Assembly (NCBI GenBank): GCA_034509495.1
Contig: CM067507.1
Location: 28,382,892-28,446,891 of the forward strand
Source of the DNA: Acestrorhynchus altus
Lineage: Eukaryota > Chordata > Actinopteri > Characiformes > Acestrorhynchidae
DNA length: 64,000 nucleotides
Direction: 5' to 3'
Position numbers and translations under genes: made by a program
The notes under the pieces: model-generated
The model's input: the letters and a program-made list of their open reading frames with translations, nothing else
Databases searched by the model: none
What the model was told of the DNA's origin: nothing
Part shown: positions 31,616 through 41,038 of the stretch, piece by piece
Numbering within the stretch: the first letter of the stretch is position 1
Layout: every line of letters starts with the position of its first letter

Positions 31616-34600
31616 TGCCTGTTTACTGTGTATATGACAATAAAACTCTTGAATCTTGAAGTTTAGGCACCCCTTGTCGAAGTTTCTGTTTCTGTAAATA
31701 CCTAAAAGATAACCAAAATTTTCAAAAGGTTATTTTTGCAATCTTCCAACAACTGTTTCAAAATAAAGAAAATGCTGCTTGGCCGGTGCTTAATAACACC
31801 CCCTTAGGCAAGTATCACAGCTTGTGAACACTATCTGTAGATTTTCAGTCTTTCAGTTCATTGAGGGAATTTTATTCACTCATCCCTTCAAATATATTCT
31901 AGGACTGTGAGATTCCTGGTCTTGCTGCACTACTTTTTTGAGGTCAATCCACAGATTTTCATTGATGTTTAAGTCAGGTTGGTTGTGAAGGCCATGGCAA
32001 AACCAGAGTTTGAGGTGTGGTTATATTCACTATCTTGCTGTAGAAGCCGTCTTCCTTTCATCTTCAGATTTTTTTTACAGATGGTGAGATGTTTGCCTCT
32101 AGAAATTGCTGGTATTTAATTCTTAATTCTTAAATCTTAATTCTATTCTACCATGAAAGTGTTTAAAATACCACTGACTGCAACACAAGCCCAAAGCAGT
32201 TTGATATCCTCTTAAAGACGTCTGATGTGAGCAACAGACGTCCTGGAGTGTTTGATGCTTCTTTTTTTTGTATGTATGTATGTATGTATGTATGTATGTA
32301 TGTATGTGTCTAAATATAATAAGAATGAGAAATGTTTTTGTTTAAAAAATATGTAAACTTTTTTATTTGCTATAAATAATATAAAAAGCTCTTGTGAACA
32401 GATTAACTCGCTCTCTTTTTTTATGACATTCTTGTTATAAAATGTACAACAAACAACACATGCCCGATTTCTTTACTCATCAAAAGCAATCCTCTTATCT
32501 TTTCAAGGTGTTGCTCAGATTCTTAATCGCTTGGACAGGAAGACGTTTAATGATGCAGATCAAAGGCTGTTTGAGGTGTGAGTTCTACTGATGTGTTCAT
32601 TTAGATGAAATAAAGTCATCATTTCTACATAAGCCAATGTTTACTCCCTTCATCCTCCTAATGACAATGAACGGCAAACAAAAATAACATCTATTATTTA
32701 CTGACTGCTTCCATACCTCATGGTAATTGTGTGTTGTTGTGTTTGCCACAGGCTTTTGTTATATTCTGTGGCCTCGGTATCAACAATACGATGATGTATA
32801 ACCAAGTAAAGAAGACATGGGCCAAGCAGTCTGTGGCTCTGGATGTGAGCTGAATGTGATCTCTTCCCAACAGTCTGGTCTTTCATCTGTGTTAGTTTAA
32901 TGGACTGTGTTTTGTAATGTTCTGTGTTTATGCCTTCAGATGCTGTCTTATCATGCTACGTGCTCAAAGGTGGAGGTGGATCGACTCAAGGTATTTCTCA
33001 TCAGAGGAAAAACAACACTTGTAGTAACAATGCTATCATTTCTATTCAGCATTTTTGTACAGAATAGTTTGTTACTCATGATGAAATAATGTAGTTATTA
33101 TACACTTTTAGGAAAATTGTGTTTTAAATCAATGTAAGAGATCTTTTCAATCAAATTTTAATTAACATCCCAGTAACTACATTTCTGGTGATGGGTTGAT
33201 GCTCTCATCCAAGTATCTTTGGGTGAATTAAGGGTGAATGTCTGCCCAACATAACATTTCTGTAATACTGAAGAGGATATCTATCCATTTGAGGATGAAA
33301 TGATTATCATGTGTGATAATTTATACATTTCTATTTAAGCTCTTTATCATGAAGTGGTGCAGAAATCCTCACTTGTTTCTGAAACTCGTATATAAACAGT
33401 TTGGTTTAACATCACAATACTGACAGGGTGTTGAAACAATCACAGATTTATTAAACTTACAAAACTATTTCTATTTAATGAACTATTCTTTAAGTATTGA
33501 ATAATTTCTCACCTTGCACTGTAAAAAGTACAAGATTCTTGAGGAAACTTTGGAGGTTCTTTTGGAGAAACTGTGTGGAGAAACCTCTTAGAGTGCTTCA
33601 AGGAACCTCCAAGAAATCCTGGAGAAAACTTAATTTTCAATGCATGATTACAGTGGTGACATGCAAGGCACTCGTGAAGTCACTGGCAGCAGGTCATCTT
33701 CAGTGATGAGTCCCACTTTTGCCAGGTGTCAAGTTGTGGGGTGCAATTTCAAATGATGCCAGATCAACTTTTGGCTTTACAACATGCACGTTGACAGCCC
33801 AACATTACATTAATGAGGTCCTGCAACCAGTTCCCCAGCTTTTCTGAATATACAGTCTGACCAGACGATGCTCAACTGTGTACTAATATCATCTCAAGAG
33901 CTCACCTTGAAGACACAGACACTATGCCTTTAAAATGTATGGGATGCTATTGCATATGCTGTCAACACTGCTCCCCACTACACATTCTGCAGGAACTGAG
34001 TGAGAATATTTACACTGCATGGCGTGGGTTATCAAAGGACACCATTAGGAACCATTATAACTCAATTTCAAGACATCTGGCATGTTGGGTTTTACCCAAT
34101 GCCATAATGAGAGAAAGTACTTTTGAATGAGTAGTTCAATAAATATTGCCCATATCAGTCTAAATGTCTGTTATTTTTATCATCCTTTAGAATAGCACTG
34201 CAATCTAACTCTTCTGGGCACAACTATTTTCATGAGTTTAAAACTGTATCAATGTACCTTTTGTGCCAATAGGAATGAATGAAGTTATTATAGCCGTCAC
34301 TAAGGCTCTCTTATATATGAGCTATAGGATTAAAACATGCAGGAAAAGGGAGTGCAGGATTTAGATTCCATGGGGAATTAAATACAAGGTTCAAACACAT
34401 TCTATAAATTCTTGAATCTTTCAGAATGTTATTACTGAAAGCTTAGCTCCTGTGAGCGCAGAGGGAGTTGATAAAAACTTTAAATTAAACTCATATATCA
34501 CTAGGGGAAATTGGACATGAGGAAAACACACATGCTAAACTTTACCCATTCCTCTGAATGCACAGTTTACAGGGCCTGTATTTTGGAGGTTGATAATTGA

Positions 34601-37600
34601 AAAAACACAGACCAATACACTCACCGTATCAGCTCTCAGTGGGTCCAGCCCCGCTGTTGGGTTTAATTGCTTTAGGTCTGATGTTATTAAGATTTTTTCT
34701 GATGTTATTATTAAGAAGTTTGGCTATATTAGAGGCTGTCTCTGTCTTTCCTCTCTCAGGCTGCTAAGATCCCCCTGAGCAGCGAGCTGGGCATCGACGA
34801 GTTTCACTTTAATGATTTTTCACTGGACAATGATGCCATGATCACTGCCTCCCTGCGGATGTTTCTGGAGCTTGGGGTTGTGCAGAAATTTAAAATTGAT
34901 TATGAGGTGAGTTTGGGGCTCAAGAAGGGATGAAAAACAATACTCTGGGCCCCAGAAGTCATTACTTACGAATGCATACTCAGAGATGCAGGGACTCAAC
35001 TTGCTGTAGATGATAGGAGTGTAACAGTTGGAAAAAAATGAACTCAAAAGTTAAGAATTATTATTATTATTTTATAAATATGGCCTTATTTACCATGCAT
35101 GTTGCATAATATATAAACACCGTTAAAGTTTCAAAATATACCATTTGCTCTCCAGTCCATATGAGAATCGCTACACTCACTACTCAAAAGTGTTCTGAAG
35201 GTAGCTCTGCCTCGGAGGCAGAACAAACACAATTGGTTCAGACAATAACCACTTAAAATAATCAGTAGGTGGAGCTTTAGGAATGTGCTTCTGCTCCTCA
35301 GAGCTGTATATATGGATGCATTCTTAACAGTTTTCCTGCACACCATTACTTACCTAGCTACCTAGAATAAAGCTCCTTAGAAGTTAGCAGACTAGATTTT
35401 CAGGCAGTTTTCTGAGAAACCAACACCATATGAAAGAGATTCCTAAAAACAAACAACAATTGCACACCTTTCATTTACATATAAAACTCTGAAGAACAGA
35501 TACATGTTTGTAAAGCTCCACCTACTGGTTATTGTAATTGATTGTTCTCTGAACCAGTTGTATTTGTTCTATCTCAGCAGTAGTGCTGCCTCCAGAATCA
35601 TTTTGAGTGGCAATTTTGCACCCAAGCCCCTGAAAAATATATTAATTTCTTCATTCATCTTGGGCACAGCATGTGTACTGAAATTGGCAACAGATTCTTG
35701 TTCTATAACCTTGTTGACTGAGCCTGGATTCCTAGTTTATACAAGCTAAGGGGGAAAGATTTGTGTGATCGAATGGGCAAAGACACAGGCTCTCCTTCTC
35801 TGCAGGTGCTGTGCCGCTGGCTGCTCACTGTGAGGAAGAACTACCGTACTGTGGCCTACCACAACTGGAGACATGCCTTCAATGTCTCCCAGTGCATGTT
35901 TGTCATGATCACTGTGAGTCCATGCAATTTCACACTTCTGAAGACCTTTCCAGGTCTTTTATATGTAGAGGGAAACAATTGTCCCTGATTACTGACCATA
36001 TACCAGAGTACCATTATTAACTATAAACTACATATAAAAATACTGTTTTATTCAGAATTTCAAGTATGCTCTTTTATTAGTTATTAAACCGTAATATATG
36101 ATACTACAATTAAGACAGATGACCTGATATCCTTTTAAAGTCTTCCAGGTTGTGATGCACCCCACCACCATGCTTCAGGGTTAATATGAGACTGTTACAT
36201 ATGTTTTCACCAAACATAACAACAAAAAAGCTTAATTTCAGATGAATCTGTCCAACACTCATTGTTTCTGAACCCAGCATTTATATTATTCTTGGTAAGA
36301 AGTGGTTTCCATCACGCTATTCTTCCATGGATGCTATTCTTGCCTAGTGTTTTCAGACGGTGGATTCAATCTAAAGATTATAGCTATTCCCATAGCTAAA
36401 GTAAGACAAGTCAAATCTGTAATGCTATTTTTTAGATGACTTGTCTTTTTGTGAATGACTTGTATCTGAGACCCCATTTGGTCACTTCATTTTTTGTGGC
36501 TTGGGCTTATCCAGATATAATAATGGTCCTTAAGAAGTAAAAAGGTGTGGGTCAGAGAAGACAATGATCCAAAGCACACAAGCAGGTCTAAATTTAGACT
36601 TTTGCAATGGTCTCGTTAAAAAAAAAAATGCACGTTTAACACATTGTTCTGCTTTCTCGGGGTCTTATTTATTCACTGTTAGGTTTTGATTTATGATGTA
36701 ATGTCAGTGGTTTCAGTGTTTCAGTGTTTAAAATGTGAATACATTCAGGGAGTCAGATAGGAAACACGGTTTATTGGCACTGCATATACTGGTTTTATAT
36801 GGTTGAAAAATGATTCCTGCAGCAAAAAATGAATATTTGTTTTCTGGTAGACTGCAGGGTTCCAGGAGGTTCTGACGGATACAGAGACCCTGGCTCTGAT
36901 GGTTGGATGTCTCTGCCATGACCTGGATCACAGAGGCACAAACAATGCCTTTCAGGCCAAGTGAGCAGAGAACTGCAGTACAACTGAAACAGCTATTTTA
37001 CTCTCTCAAACGGTCCATATGATCCTTCCACTAGACACGGCAGCTGTTTCATGTATTTTTAGTTTTAGATTTGAACCCTGTAGCTGCTGAGTACACTGTG
37101 TAAATTATTCTGGATGAATAGACCAATAGAAATGCACTAAAATTACCACAAAAATCTCACCATTTTAGAGAGACATTTCCATTGCACAGTGACAATATAC
37201 ACTTCTTTGAAGCACACTGCCAACATAAAATTGAATCTTTGGTAGCAGCATGAGGTGAGTGTATCTGACTTTCTGATCTCCCCTGCAGGTCAGGATCAGC
37301 ACTAGCATTGCTGTATGGAACATCAGCCACTCTTGAGCATCACCATTTCAATCACGCTGTAATGATCCTGCAGAGCGAGGTGACTATGACTTGCTTATGC
37401 ATTTGAAAGACCACTGAAACATTCCTTAATGCCACAGCTCTCCCAAGTGCCACGTGCATCTTTTAAAGCCCCTCTACTCTTGATTAATTGGCTTGAACTC
37501 TAAGCTGTTAAATCGTTACCCAGCTCTACATTGATTTCTTATGCCTGCATTCTGGGACCCTTTAACCAATAGTTGTGTAAAGAAGAGACCCCAGGGTGTA

Positions 37601-39559
37601 AGTCATTGATGTTGACAGATGAAGAAGCGTTCAAAAGGAAGGCTTATTTGAAAAGCATAGAAGACTGTCTACTTGAATAGTGAGACATAAAGGAAAGGTT
37701 TTGTGACCATTTGTGTAACTGAACTGACATATTGCATCATCATTTGGTCAGAATCAGAGGCAAGGTTTTTCTGTGAAGCTGATGATCTTTGTCTGAATAT
37801 GGTATTCTCTCATTCTCAACACATGAGGTGTTATGGAACATTTATTCTGTTTAACAGAAAGCATCTTGTTACATTACATCATTTTATCACTGTGTGAGAG
37901 CAGCCTAAAAGACTGTTATCCCTCCAACAGGGTCACAACATTTTTGCTAACCTCTGCTCTAAAGAATACAGTCACATGATGCAGCTCCTGAAGCAAGCCA
38001 TTCTATCTACAGACCTCACCCTGTACTTCCAGTACGTTTTATAGGCACAACACTACATTCAAATTTTAATACAAACTTTCTAAAATGTTAAGATTCAGGA
38101 CTTCTGGTTTTCATGCACTATAAGTCACACTGTGACTTAACAGTAAAACAAAAAGGCTTCAAATGTAATGAATATAAAATATGACAGTTTTCCTTTTTCA
38201 ATGAAATTGTGATTACAAATTAGCTTTTCAGTGATATTTGTAATGATATTAATGATACTGTTTGAGAGGCACTAGTACATAATTAAGTATTTGTTAAAAA
38301 AAGTCAACAGACTATTCATTACATAGGAAATTCCATTTCCATTCTTTTAATCATTTTATGTAATCACTTGATTCCTCTCATTTTACATTTTCTGTTTGTT
38401 GTTCCTCGCCACGACAGAAGAAGAACAAAGTTCTTTGAGTGTGTTCTGTCAGGAGAGTTTAGCTGGTCAAATCAAGAGCATAGAGATGTCCTCAGGTGAG
38501 CCATGCTCTTTACTTCAAATGTGTTCTACTTAATGTTACTGAAACTGCACAGAAGCTGGTAATGATATTGTTTCCATCGCAGGTCAATGCTGATGACTGC
38601 ATGTGACTTAGGTGCAGTGACCCGACCATGGGACATCTCTAAACAGGTCAGATTTACCTTCTCTATTCCAGACATAGCCTGGTTATGATCTACGTAGGCT
38701 CTATTAGCCTCAAAAAAAGAAGATGGCATTAATTTACTGTACACCAGAGGTCACCAACCCTGCTCCTGGAGCTCCTGGAGCTACCTTCCTGGAGGTTTAA
38801 ACTCCCAACACCAAAGGTAGCTGTCCAGGAGCAGGGACGGTGCCCCCTGCTGTAAAGGAACAAGTTCACTATGCTTCTGTCTCTCACTACAGGTTGCAGA
38901 GCTGGTGACCAGTGAGTTCTTTGAACAGGGTGATAGAGAGAGATCTGAGCTGAAGCTGACTCCATCTGTAAGCCTATCTTTACCTCCTCTGCCCTGTAAC
39001 TGTAAACCTCTATAATGATCAGATCAGAACATCAGAAATAAGTCTGTGCAATTTGAAAACTAGTAATGACGATGGTCATCCTCATCCTTAAGTCTTGTCC
39101 GCTCTCCCTCCAGGCCATTTTTGACCGCAATCGCAAAGATGAACTCCCTGCACTCCAGCTGGAGTGGATTGACGGGATTTGTAAGCCGTTGTATGAGGTA
39201 AACAAATATCACTGGGTCTTTTGATTTTTGTTGGCCGTGACTTGGTCTGAATAATTAATACATATGTCTCTGGAAAGGCTTTGGTGAAGCTGAATAGGAA
39301 GCTCCAACCAATGGTAGATGGGATTGATGCCAATCGCAAGAAGTGGGAAGAGCTTTGTCTGTCCTATCAGCAAGCACGCCATGCCTCAGCACCTTCCAGT
39401 CCCTCGTCACAGGAGGGACAAGGAGAAGAAACCAATCAAAGCGCAGAATCCTCTGCCAGAGCGCAAGCTGGGTCATGTGAAAATGCAGTGGCCAGTCAAA
39501 ACACAGGGTCCACCCACAGACTGGAGTCAAATGCCTGTAGCAAATCAGAAGACAGCTAA
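21706..39559 (+). CDS. pde11a: Dual 3',5'-cAMP/cGMP phosphodiesterase 11A, 20 coding exons, 925 aa
   Basis: Hydrolyses cAMP and cGMP to 5'-AMP and 5'-GMP in the cytosol. Exons: 21706-22479, 25903-26061, 28675-28764, 29125-29265, 29894-29958, 30130-30250, 31449-31524, 32508-32575, 32752-32844, 32940-32990, 34760-34906, 35806-35913, 36851-36960, 37289-37379, 37931-38031, 38418-38495, 38583-38646, 38893-38967, 39114-39197, 39278-39559. They total 2778 bases, all GT-AG and in phase. Layout: N-terminal phosphosite region (about 1-170), GAF-A (about 173-326) with N297-K298...F305...D309-E310, GAF-B (about 358-509), catalytic domain (about 538-862). Catalytic H614, metal ligands H618, H654, D655 and D766, and purine-clamp Q819 are present. 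It matches the long human form PDE11A4 (933 aa) in order and length. PDE5 and PDE6 are excluded by the N-terminus (FLDRHPDLFEQYL) and the RKASSLPPTTAHILSALLES block. The Ser/Gln-rich C-terminal tail is longer than the human one. Confidence 0.97.
24085..24440 (-). mobile_element. Tc1-like transposon fossil (antisense, family C)
   Basis: Shares the antisense text 'GCCATGTTACTTGTGCTACTGGCTGCA' / 'CACAAGCCCCAAACATGACTGATTCA' with the equivalents at 32150-32210 and 46230-46300, which is a Tc1 transposase segment read backwards. Truncated and full of stops. Confidence 0.5.
25172..25216. repeat. (AC)n(AT)n microsatellite
   Basis: AC run to 25200 followed by AT run to 25216. Confidence 0.9.
25903..26061 (+). 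CDS. pde11a: pde11a exon 2
   Basis: Residues 259-311, second half of GAF-A. Acceptor GTATTCCTGCAG, donor AAG|GTAAGT. Holds the complete NKFDE signature (N297, K298, F305, D309, E310) typical of cyclic-nucleotide-binding GAF domains. Confidence 0.97.
26420..26690. mobile_element. Fragment of a TTAGAATATTGTGAAAAAG-type DNA element
   Basis: Similar to 51515-51880, which keeps the terminus 'GTGCATCTCGGAAAATTAGAAT'. Both resemble ends of a widespread teleost Tc1/mariner-like element; no transposase remains. Confidence 0.5.
28675..28764 (+). CDS. pde11a: pde11a exon 3
   Basis: Residues 312-341 (VLQMYLPFCGISISNAKLFS...), the helix linking GAF-A and GAF-B. Acceptor CTATCTGCACAG, donor CAGG|GTGAGA. 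Confidence 0.97.
29125..29265 (+). CDS. pde11a: pde11a exon 4
   Basis: Residues 342-388, start of GAF-B (LLEVVNDLFEEQTDLEKIV, CERCSVLLLEDIHSP). Acceptor CTTTTTCAG, donor CCT|GTGAGA. A mobile element begins about 85 bases past its donor. Confidence 0.97.
29350..29815. mobile_element. Nonautonomous DNA element (family B), pde11a intron 4
   Basis: Aligns by eye with 43968-44390: shared words 'GCTGACACAGAT/GCAGACACAGAT', 'CCATGCCTGATG/CCATGCCTAATG', 'GGTGACCATTCAACATCC/GGTGATCATTCAACATCC' and 'TCCAAAATCTAG'. No transposase. Both appear to be about 430-470 bases long. Confidence 0.7.
29894..29958 (+). CDS. pde11a: pde11a exon 5
   Basis: Residues 389-409 plus two bases of Ser410. Acceptor TTTTCCCTACAG, donor ATAAG|GTGAGC. 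Encodes VVKFSKTFELMSPLCSV; the fish sequence is a few residues shorter than human at its end. Confidence 0.95.
30130..30250 (+). CDS. pde11a: pde11a exon 6
   Basis: Residues 411-450 (SMEKVSCSDWLINNSIAELV, GLPVNISDVCQDPRFDAE), core of GAF-B. The acceptor at 30128-30129 (TTGATGAAGTCAG) has a poor pyrimidine tract, but it is the only AG that restores phase and the human-like SMEK sequence. Confidence 0.92.
30278..30301. repeat. Short (CACATG)n tandem repeat
   Basis: About four hexamer units immediately after exon 6. Confidence 0.75.
30895..31022. mobile_element. Miniature element fragment (GGTTCT type)
   Basis: Starts near GGTGTTTTTAATGGTTCTTC and ends CATTTTTAAGAGTGCAC. Resembles the elements at 5583-5923 and 13030-13180. 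Confidence 0.4.
31354..31399. repeat. (CA)n microsatellite upstream of exon 7
   Basis: 23 CA units ending 49 bases before the exon 7 start. Confidence 0.95.
31449..31524 (+). CDS. pde11a: pde11a exon 7
   Basis: Residues 451-475 plus one base of Gly476 (ADQASGFHIRSVLCVPIWN). Acceptor TTTCTTTTCAG, donor ATTG|GTGAGT. It is 76 bases long, so skipping it would shift the frame. Both flanking introns carry long CA repeats close to the splice sites. Confidence 0.96.
31549..31609. repeat. (CA)n microsatellite downstream of exon 7
   Basis: About 30 CA units starting 25 bases after the exon 7 end. Confidence 0.95.
31660..32230 (-). mobile_element. Tc1-like transposon fossil (antisense, family C)
   Basis: The terminus-like start 'TTTAGGCACCCCTTGTCGAAGTTTCTGTT' resembles 45745-45785. 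The end holds 'ACTGCAACACAAGCCCAAAGCA', which is antisense Tc1 text also seen at 24400 and 46270. Degraded. Confidence 0.5.
32270..32307. repeat. (TATG)n microsatellite
   Basis: About nine tetranucleotide units. Confidence 0.95.
32508..32575 (+). CDS. pde11a: pde11a exon 8
   Basis: Residues 477-498 (VAQILNRLDRKTFNDADQ). In GAF-B the NK of the NKFDE motif is NR, as in human. The in-phase donor is GAG|GTGTGA; a stronger GTGAGT two bases downstream would break the frame. Confidence 0.95.
32752..32844 (+). CDS. pde11a: pde11a exon 9
   Basis: Residues 499-529 (AFVIFCGLGINNTMMYNQVK...). Acceptor TTTGCCACAG, donor GAT|GTGAGC. End of GAF-B and linker helix. Confidence 0.97.
32940..32990 (+). CDS. 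pde11a: pde11a exon 10
   Basis: Residues 530-546 (MLSYHATCSKVEVDRLK). Acceptor TTATGCCTTCAG, donor AAG|GTATTT. Linker into the catalytic domain. Confidence 0.95.
33525..33630. mobile_element. Miniature hairpin repeat
   Basis: AGGAAACTTTGGAGGTTC and AAGGAACCTCCAAGAAATCC form an imperfect inverted pair. A relative lies at 54375-54450. Confidence 0.35.
33635..34245 (+). mobile_element. Tc1-like transposon fossil (family D)
   Basis: Shares with 62920-63610 the words 'GGTCATCTTCA.TGA', 'GGACACCATTAGGAACC / GGACACCATTTGGAACC' and the end 'GCACTGCAATCTAACTC / GCATTGCAATCTGACAC'. The reading frame is lost. Located in pde11a intron 10. Confidence 0.6.
34760..34906 (+). CDS. pde11a: pde11a exon 11
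   Basis: Residues 547-595 (AAKIPLSSELGIDEFHFNDF...QKFKIDYE), first helices of the catalytic domain. Acceptor TCCTCTCTCAG, donor GAG|GTGAGT. Confidence 0.97.
35150..35625. mobile_element. Palindromic nonautonomous element (family E)
   Basis: The left arm (35165-35300) and right arm (35500-35615) are reverse complements: 'AAGCTCCACCTACTG' and 'CTGAACCAGTTGTATTTGTTCT' on the right face 'CAGTAGGTGGAGCTT' and 'AGAACAAACACAATTGGTTCAG' on the left. Ends resemble CACTACTCAAAAGTGTTCTG. No coding capacity. A shorter copy lies at 50085-50320. Confidence 0.75.
35806..35913 (+). CDS. pde11a: pde11a exon 12
   Basis: Residues 596-631. Contains YHNWRHAFNV: H614 is the proton-donating catalytic histidine and H618 the first metal ligand. 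Acceptor CTTCTCTGCAG, donor ACT|GTGAGT. Confidence 0.98.
36120..36630. mobile_element. Tc1-like transposon remnants
   Basis: The first half reads as antisense Tc1 ('GATGAATCTGTCCAACACTC'). The second half has sense text 'GACAATGATCCAAAGCACACAAGCAGG', typical of the DDE-domain 'DNDPKHTSR' region. Probably two overlapping or rearranged fossils in intron 12. Confidence 0.5.
36851..36960 (+). CDS. pde11a: pde11a exon 13
   Basis: Residues 632-667 plus two bases of Lys668. Contains GCLCHDLDHRGTNN with metal ligands H654 and D655, the class I PDE signature. Acceptor TTTCTGGTAG, donor GCCAA|GTGAGC. Confidence 0.98.
37289..37379 (+). CDS. pde11a: pde11a exon 14
   Basis: Residues 669-698 (SGSALALLYGTSATLEHHHF...ILQSE), with the conserved LEHHH motif. 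Acceptor TCCCCTGCAG, donor GAG|GTGACT. Confidence 0.97.
37931..38031 (+). CDS. pde11a: pde11a exon 15
   Basis: Residues 699-731 plus two bases of Gln732 (GHNIFANLCSKEYSHMMQLL...). Acceptor CCTCCAACAG, donor TTCCA|GTACGT. Confidence 0.97.
38418..38495 (+). CDS. pde11a: pde11a exon 16
   Basis: Residues 733-757 plus two bases of Arg758 (RRTKFFECVLSGEFSWSNQE). Diverged from human 'FELVSKGEYDW', consistent with a surface loop. Acceptor CGCCACGACAG, donor CTCAG|GTGAGC. Confidence 0.95.
38583..38646 (+). CDS. pde11a: pde11a exon 17
   Basis: Residues 759-779 (SMLMTACDLGAVTRPWDISK). D766 is the last metal ligand of the catalytic site. Acceptor TTTCCATCGCAG, donor CAG|GTCAGA. Confidence 0.97.
38740..38860. 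mobile_element. Miniature inverted-repeat element
   Basis: Contains the common teleost phrase 'GGTCACCAACCCTGCTCCTGG' and its near inverse 'GTCCAGGAGCAGGGACGGTG'. About 110 bases, inserted in the short intron 17. Confidence 0.65.
38893..38967 (+). CDS. pde11a: pde11a exon 18
   Basis: Residues 780-804 (VAELVTSEFFEQGDRERSEL...). The EFFxQGDxE motif is typical of class I PDEs. Acceptor CTCACTACAG, donor TCT|GTAAGC. Confidence 0.97.
39114..39197 (+). CDS. pde11a: pde11a exon 19
   Basis: Residues 805-832 (AIFDRNRKDELPALQLEWID...). Q819 is the invariant purine-binding glutamine and W822 sits at the hydrophobic clamp position (human Q869/W872). Acceptor CTCCCTCCAG, donor GAG|GTAAAC. Confidence 0.98.
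39278..39559 (+). CDS. pde11a: pde11a exon 20 (terminal)
   Basis: Residues 833-925 and TAA. Starts ALVKLNRKLQPMVDGIDANR, the final catalytic helix. From about residue 870 it becomes a Ser/Gln/Glu-rich disordered tail unlike the shorter human tail. Acceptor TCTCTGGAAAG is purine-interrupted but unique in phase. Confidence 0.96.
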   Translation, partial: ALVKLNRKLQPMVDGIDANRKKWEELCLSYQQARHASAPSSPSSQEGQGEETNQSAESSARAQAGSCENAVASQNTGSTHRLESNACSKSEDS

Positions 39560-40795
39560 TGGAGAGAATGGAGGAGGGAACCTAAAAAAAGACACATTGC
39601 TTTAATTTAAGAGAATGAAAGCGGTACACCATCTTTTTTTAGGAAGCTTTTATCTTTTGTACTGTTTGAAATCCTGTAAATTCCTCTACAACCTAATAAG
39701 AGAATACAGTTGAAATATATGTTGTTTTGTTTAAATAATTTAACAGTTAAAATTATTAGTTTAATAGTATATTAGTTTAATAATCTAGTTTTTGTCAAAT
39801 CAGTTTTTTTGATTTTCTTTGACACTTTTATGACAGAGATGCTGACATTCACTAGTGTTTTATTTTTGGGTTTGTTTGAATTATGAGGACAATGGGATCC
39901 ATCTTTATAAGAGTCTAGCTGAGAGCAAATCTGATGTAGACCTTTTGTTGAGACTCTCAAGACAAATTCTTAGAAAGGTATTGCTGGCTGAGCCTATTCA
40001 CATTGTTAATTGTTAATATCAGAGTGATATTTAAAAAAAAAACATTGTAACACATCTAGCCTAAAACAATACATACACAAACATGCTATTGCATAGGAGA
40101 GTGTTCGAGAAAATAATTTTAGATAAGTCAGATCTTAAGTTAATCTTCACTTCAAGTGTTTTCATATCAGTACTGGAAAACTGGCATCATCTGTAACCTG
40201 GAGTGTTTACCTTTCATTAAACTACACACGTTTGTAAGACTAGACATAACAATATTTAAACTATGTAACTGTTTGCTATGACATGATTTGTAAACACACT
40301 GTGAACAAAGTGACAGTAAAGTAACTGTACTGCATGCTGCACTGAGCTGCTTTGAAATGGCTTTCTGCTTTGAATGGAAGTGTGAATTATCAGGTCAATT
40401 TACAGTTTTGCTGCTAACATTACCAGCATGCATGCAGTTGCATTATGTGCTCTGTGAATTGTTTGCCTTACTCAAAAATGAGTAGTGTTGGTATTTTTGC
40501 ATTAATTGCTCTTTGGCATTTAGAAAAGAGATTATATTCATATAGTGAAATAGAAGATTGGAGACCAAAATGTTTTTATACAATGAAAGTAACATCAATG
40601 CTCATATTTGTTTGTGGCTGCACATTTCTTTACTGAACAGTTTTTTTTATCCAATTTCAATTATTTTTTCTCCACTGAATGCCAAATGAATGTCAAATAA
40701 TTACTGTGCAATTTGCATATACAGGATCTTTTTGTAGACCCTGTAGTCATTTTCCTCAGGCAGTTTTGTAAATAAAGAGCACTGTGATGCAATAT
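39560..40795 (+). other. pde11a: pde11a 3' UTR
   Basis: AT-rich sequence from the stop to the likely cleavage site after the AATAAA at 40771. No repeats recognised. The end is inferred from the signal and the downstream GT-rich stretch (TGTCTGTGTACAGTGATTTTT). Confidence 0.6.
40771..40776 (+). terminator. pde11a: Polyadenylation signal of pde11a
   Basis: Canonical AATAAA followed about 20 bases later by a GT-rich element. Confidence 0.65.
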
Positions 40796-41038
40796 GTCTG
40801 TGTACAGTGATTTTTGACAGGTGGGTGATGTGTGGAGTTATATTTTATTCCCACATTATTCTCTTAAACAGAATACAATGTTATTATATAACAAACTAGT
40901 TAACAGTTAAATCCAAAAAAACCCTTTATTTTTTGGAAATAGTAATTTTAGTGTAACACAACAAGACATTTCAAAGGAATGTATCATTTCTATTGGCCCA
41001 TGCATCATGCAGTGTTTACTCATTTTGATTTCAAATTA

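Noticed and set aside
32270..32307. CRISPR-like or regulatory tandem array
   Set aside because: Simple TATG microsatellite without spacers. No CRISPR array exists in this eukaryotic window.
21706..39559. PDE5A, PDE6 or PDE10A as the identity of the phosphodiesterase
   Set aside because: The N-terminus, the RKASSLPPTTAHILSALLES block and the GAF-B/linker sequence are specific to PDE11A; PDE5, PDE6 and PDE10 lack them.
39318..39605. Alternative 95-codon frame in the last exon
   Set aside because: Frame-shifted shadow of exon 20, which continues the catalytic helix in the other frame.
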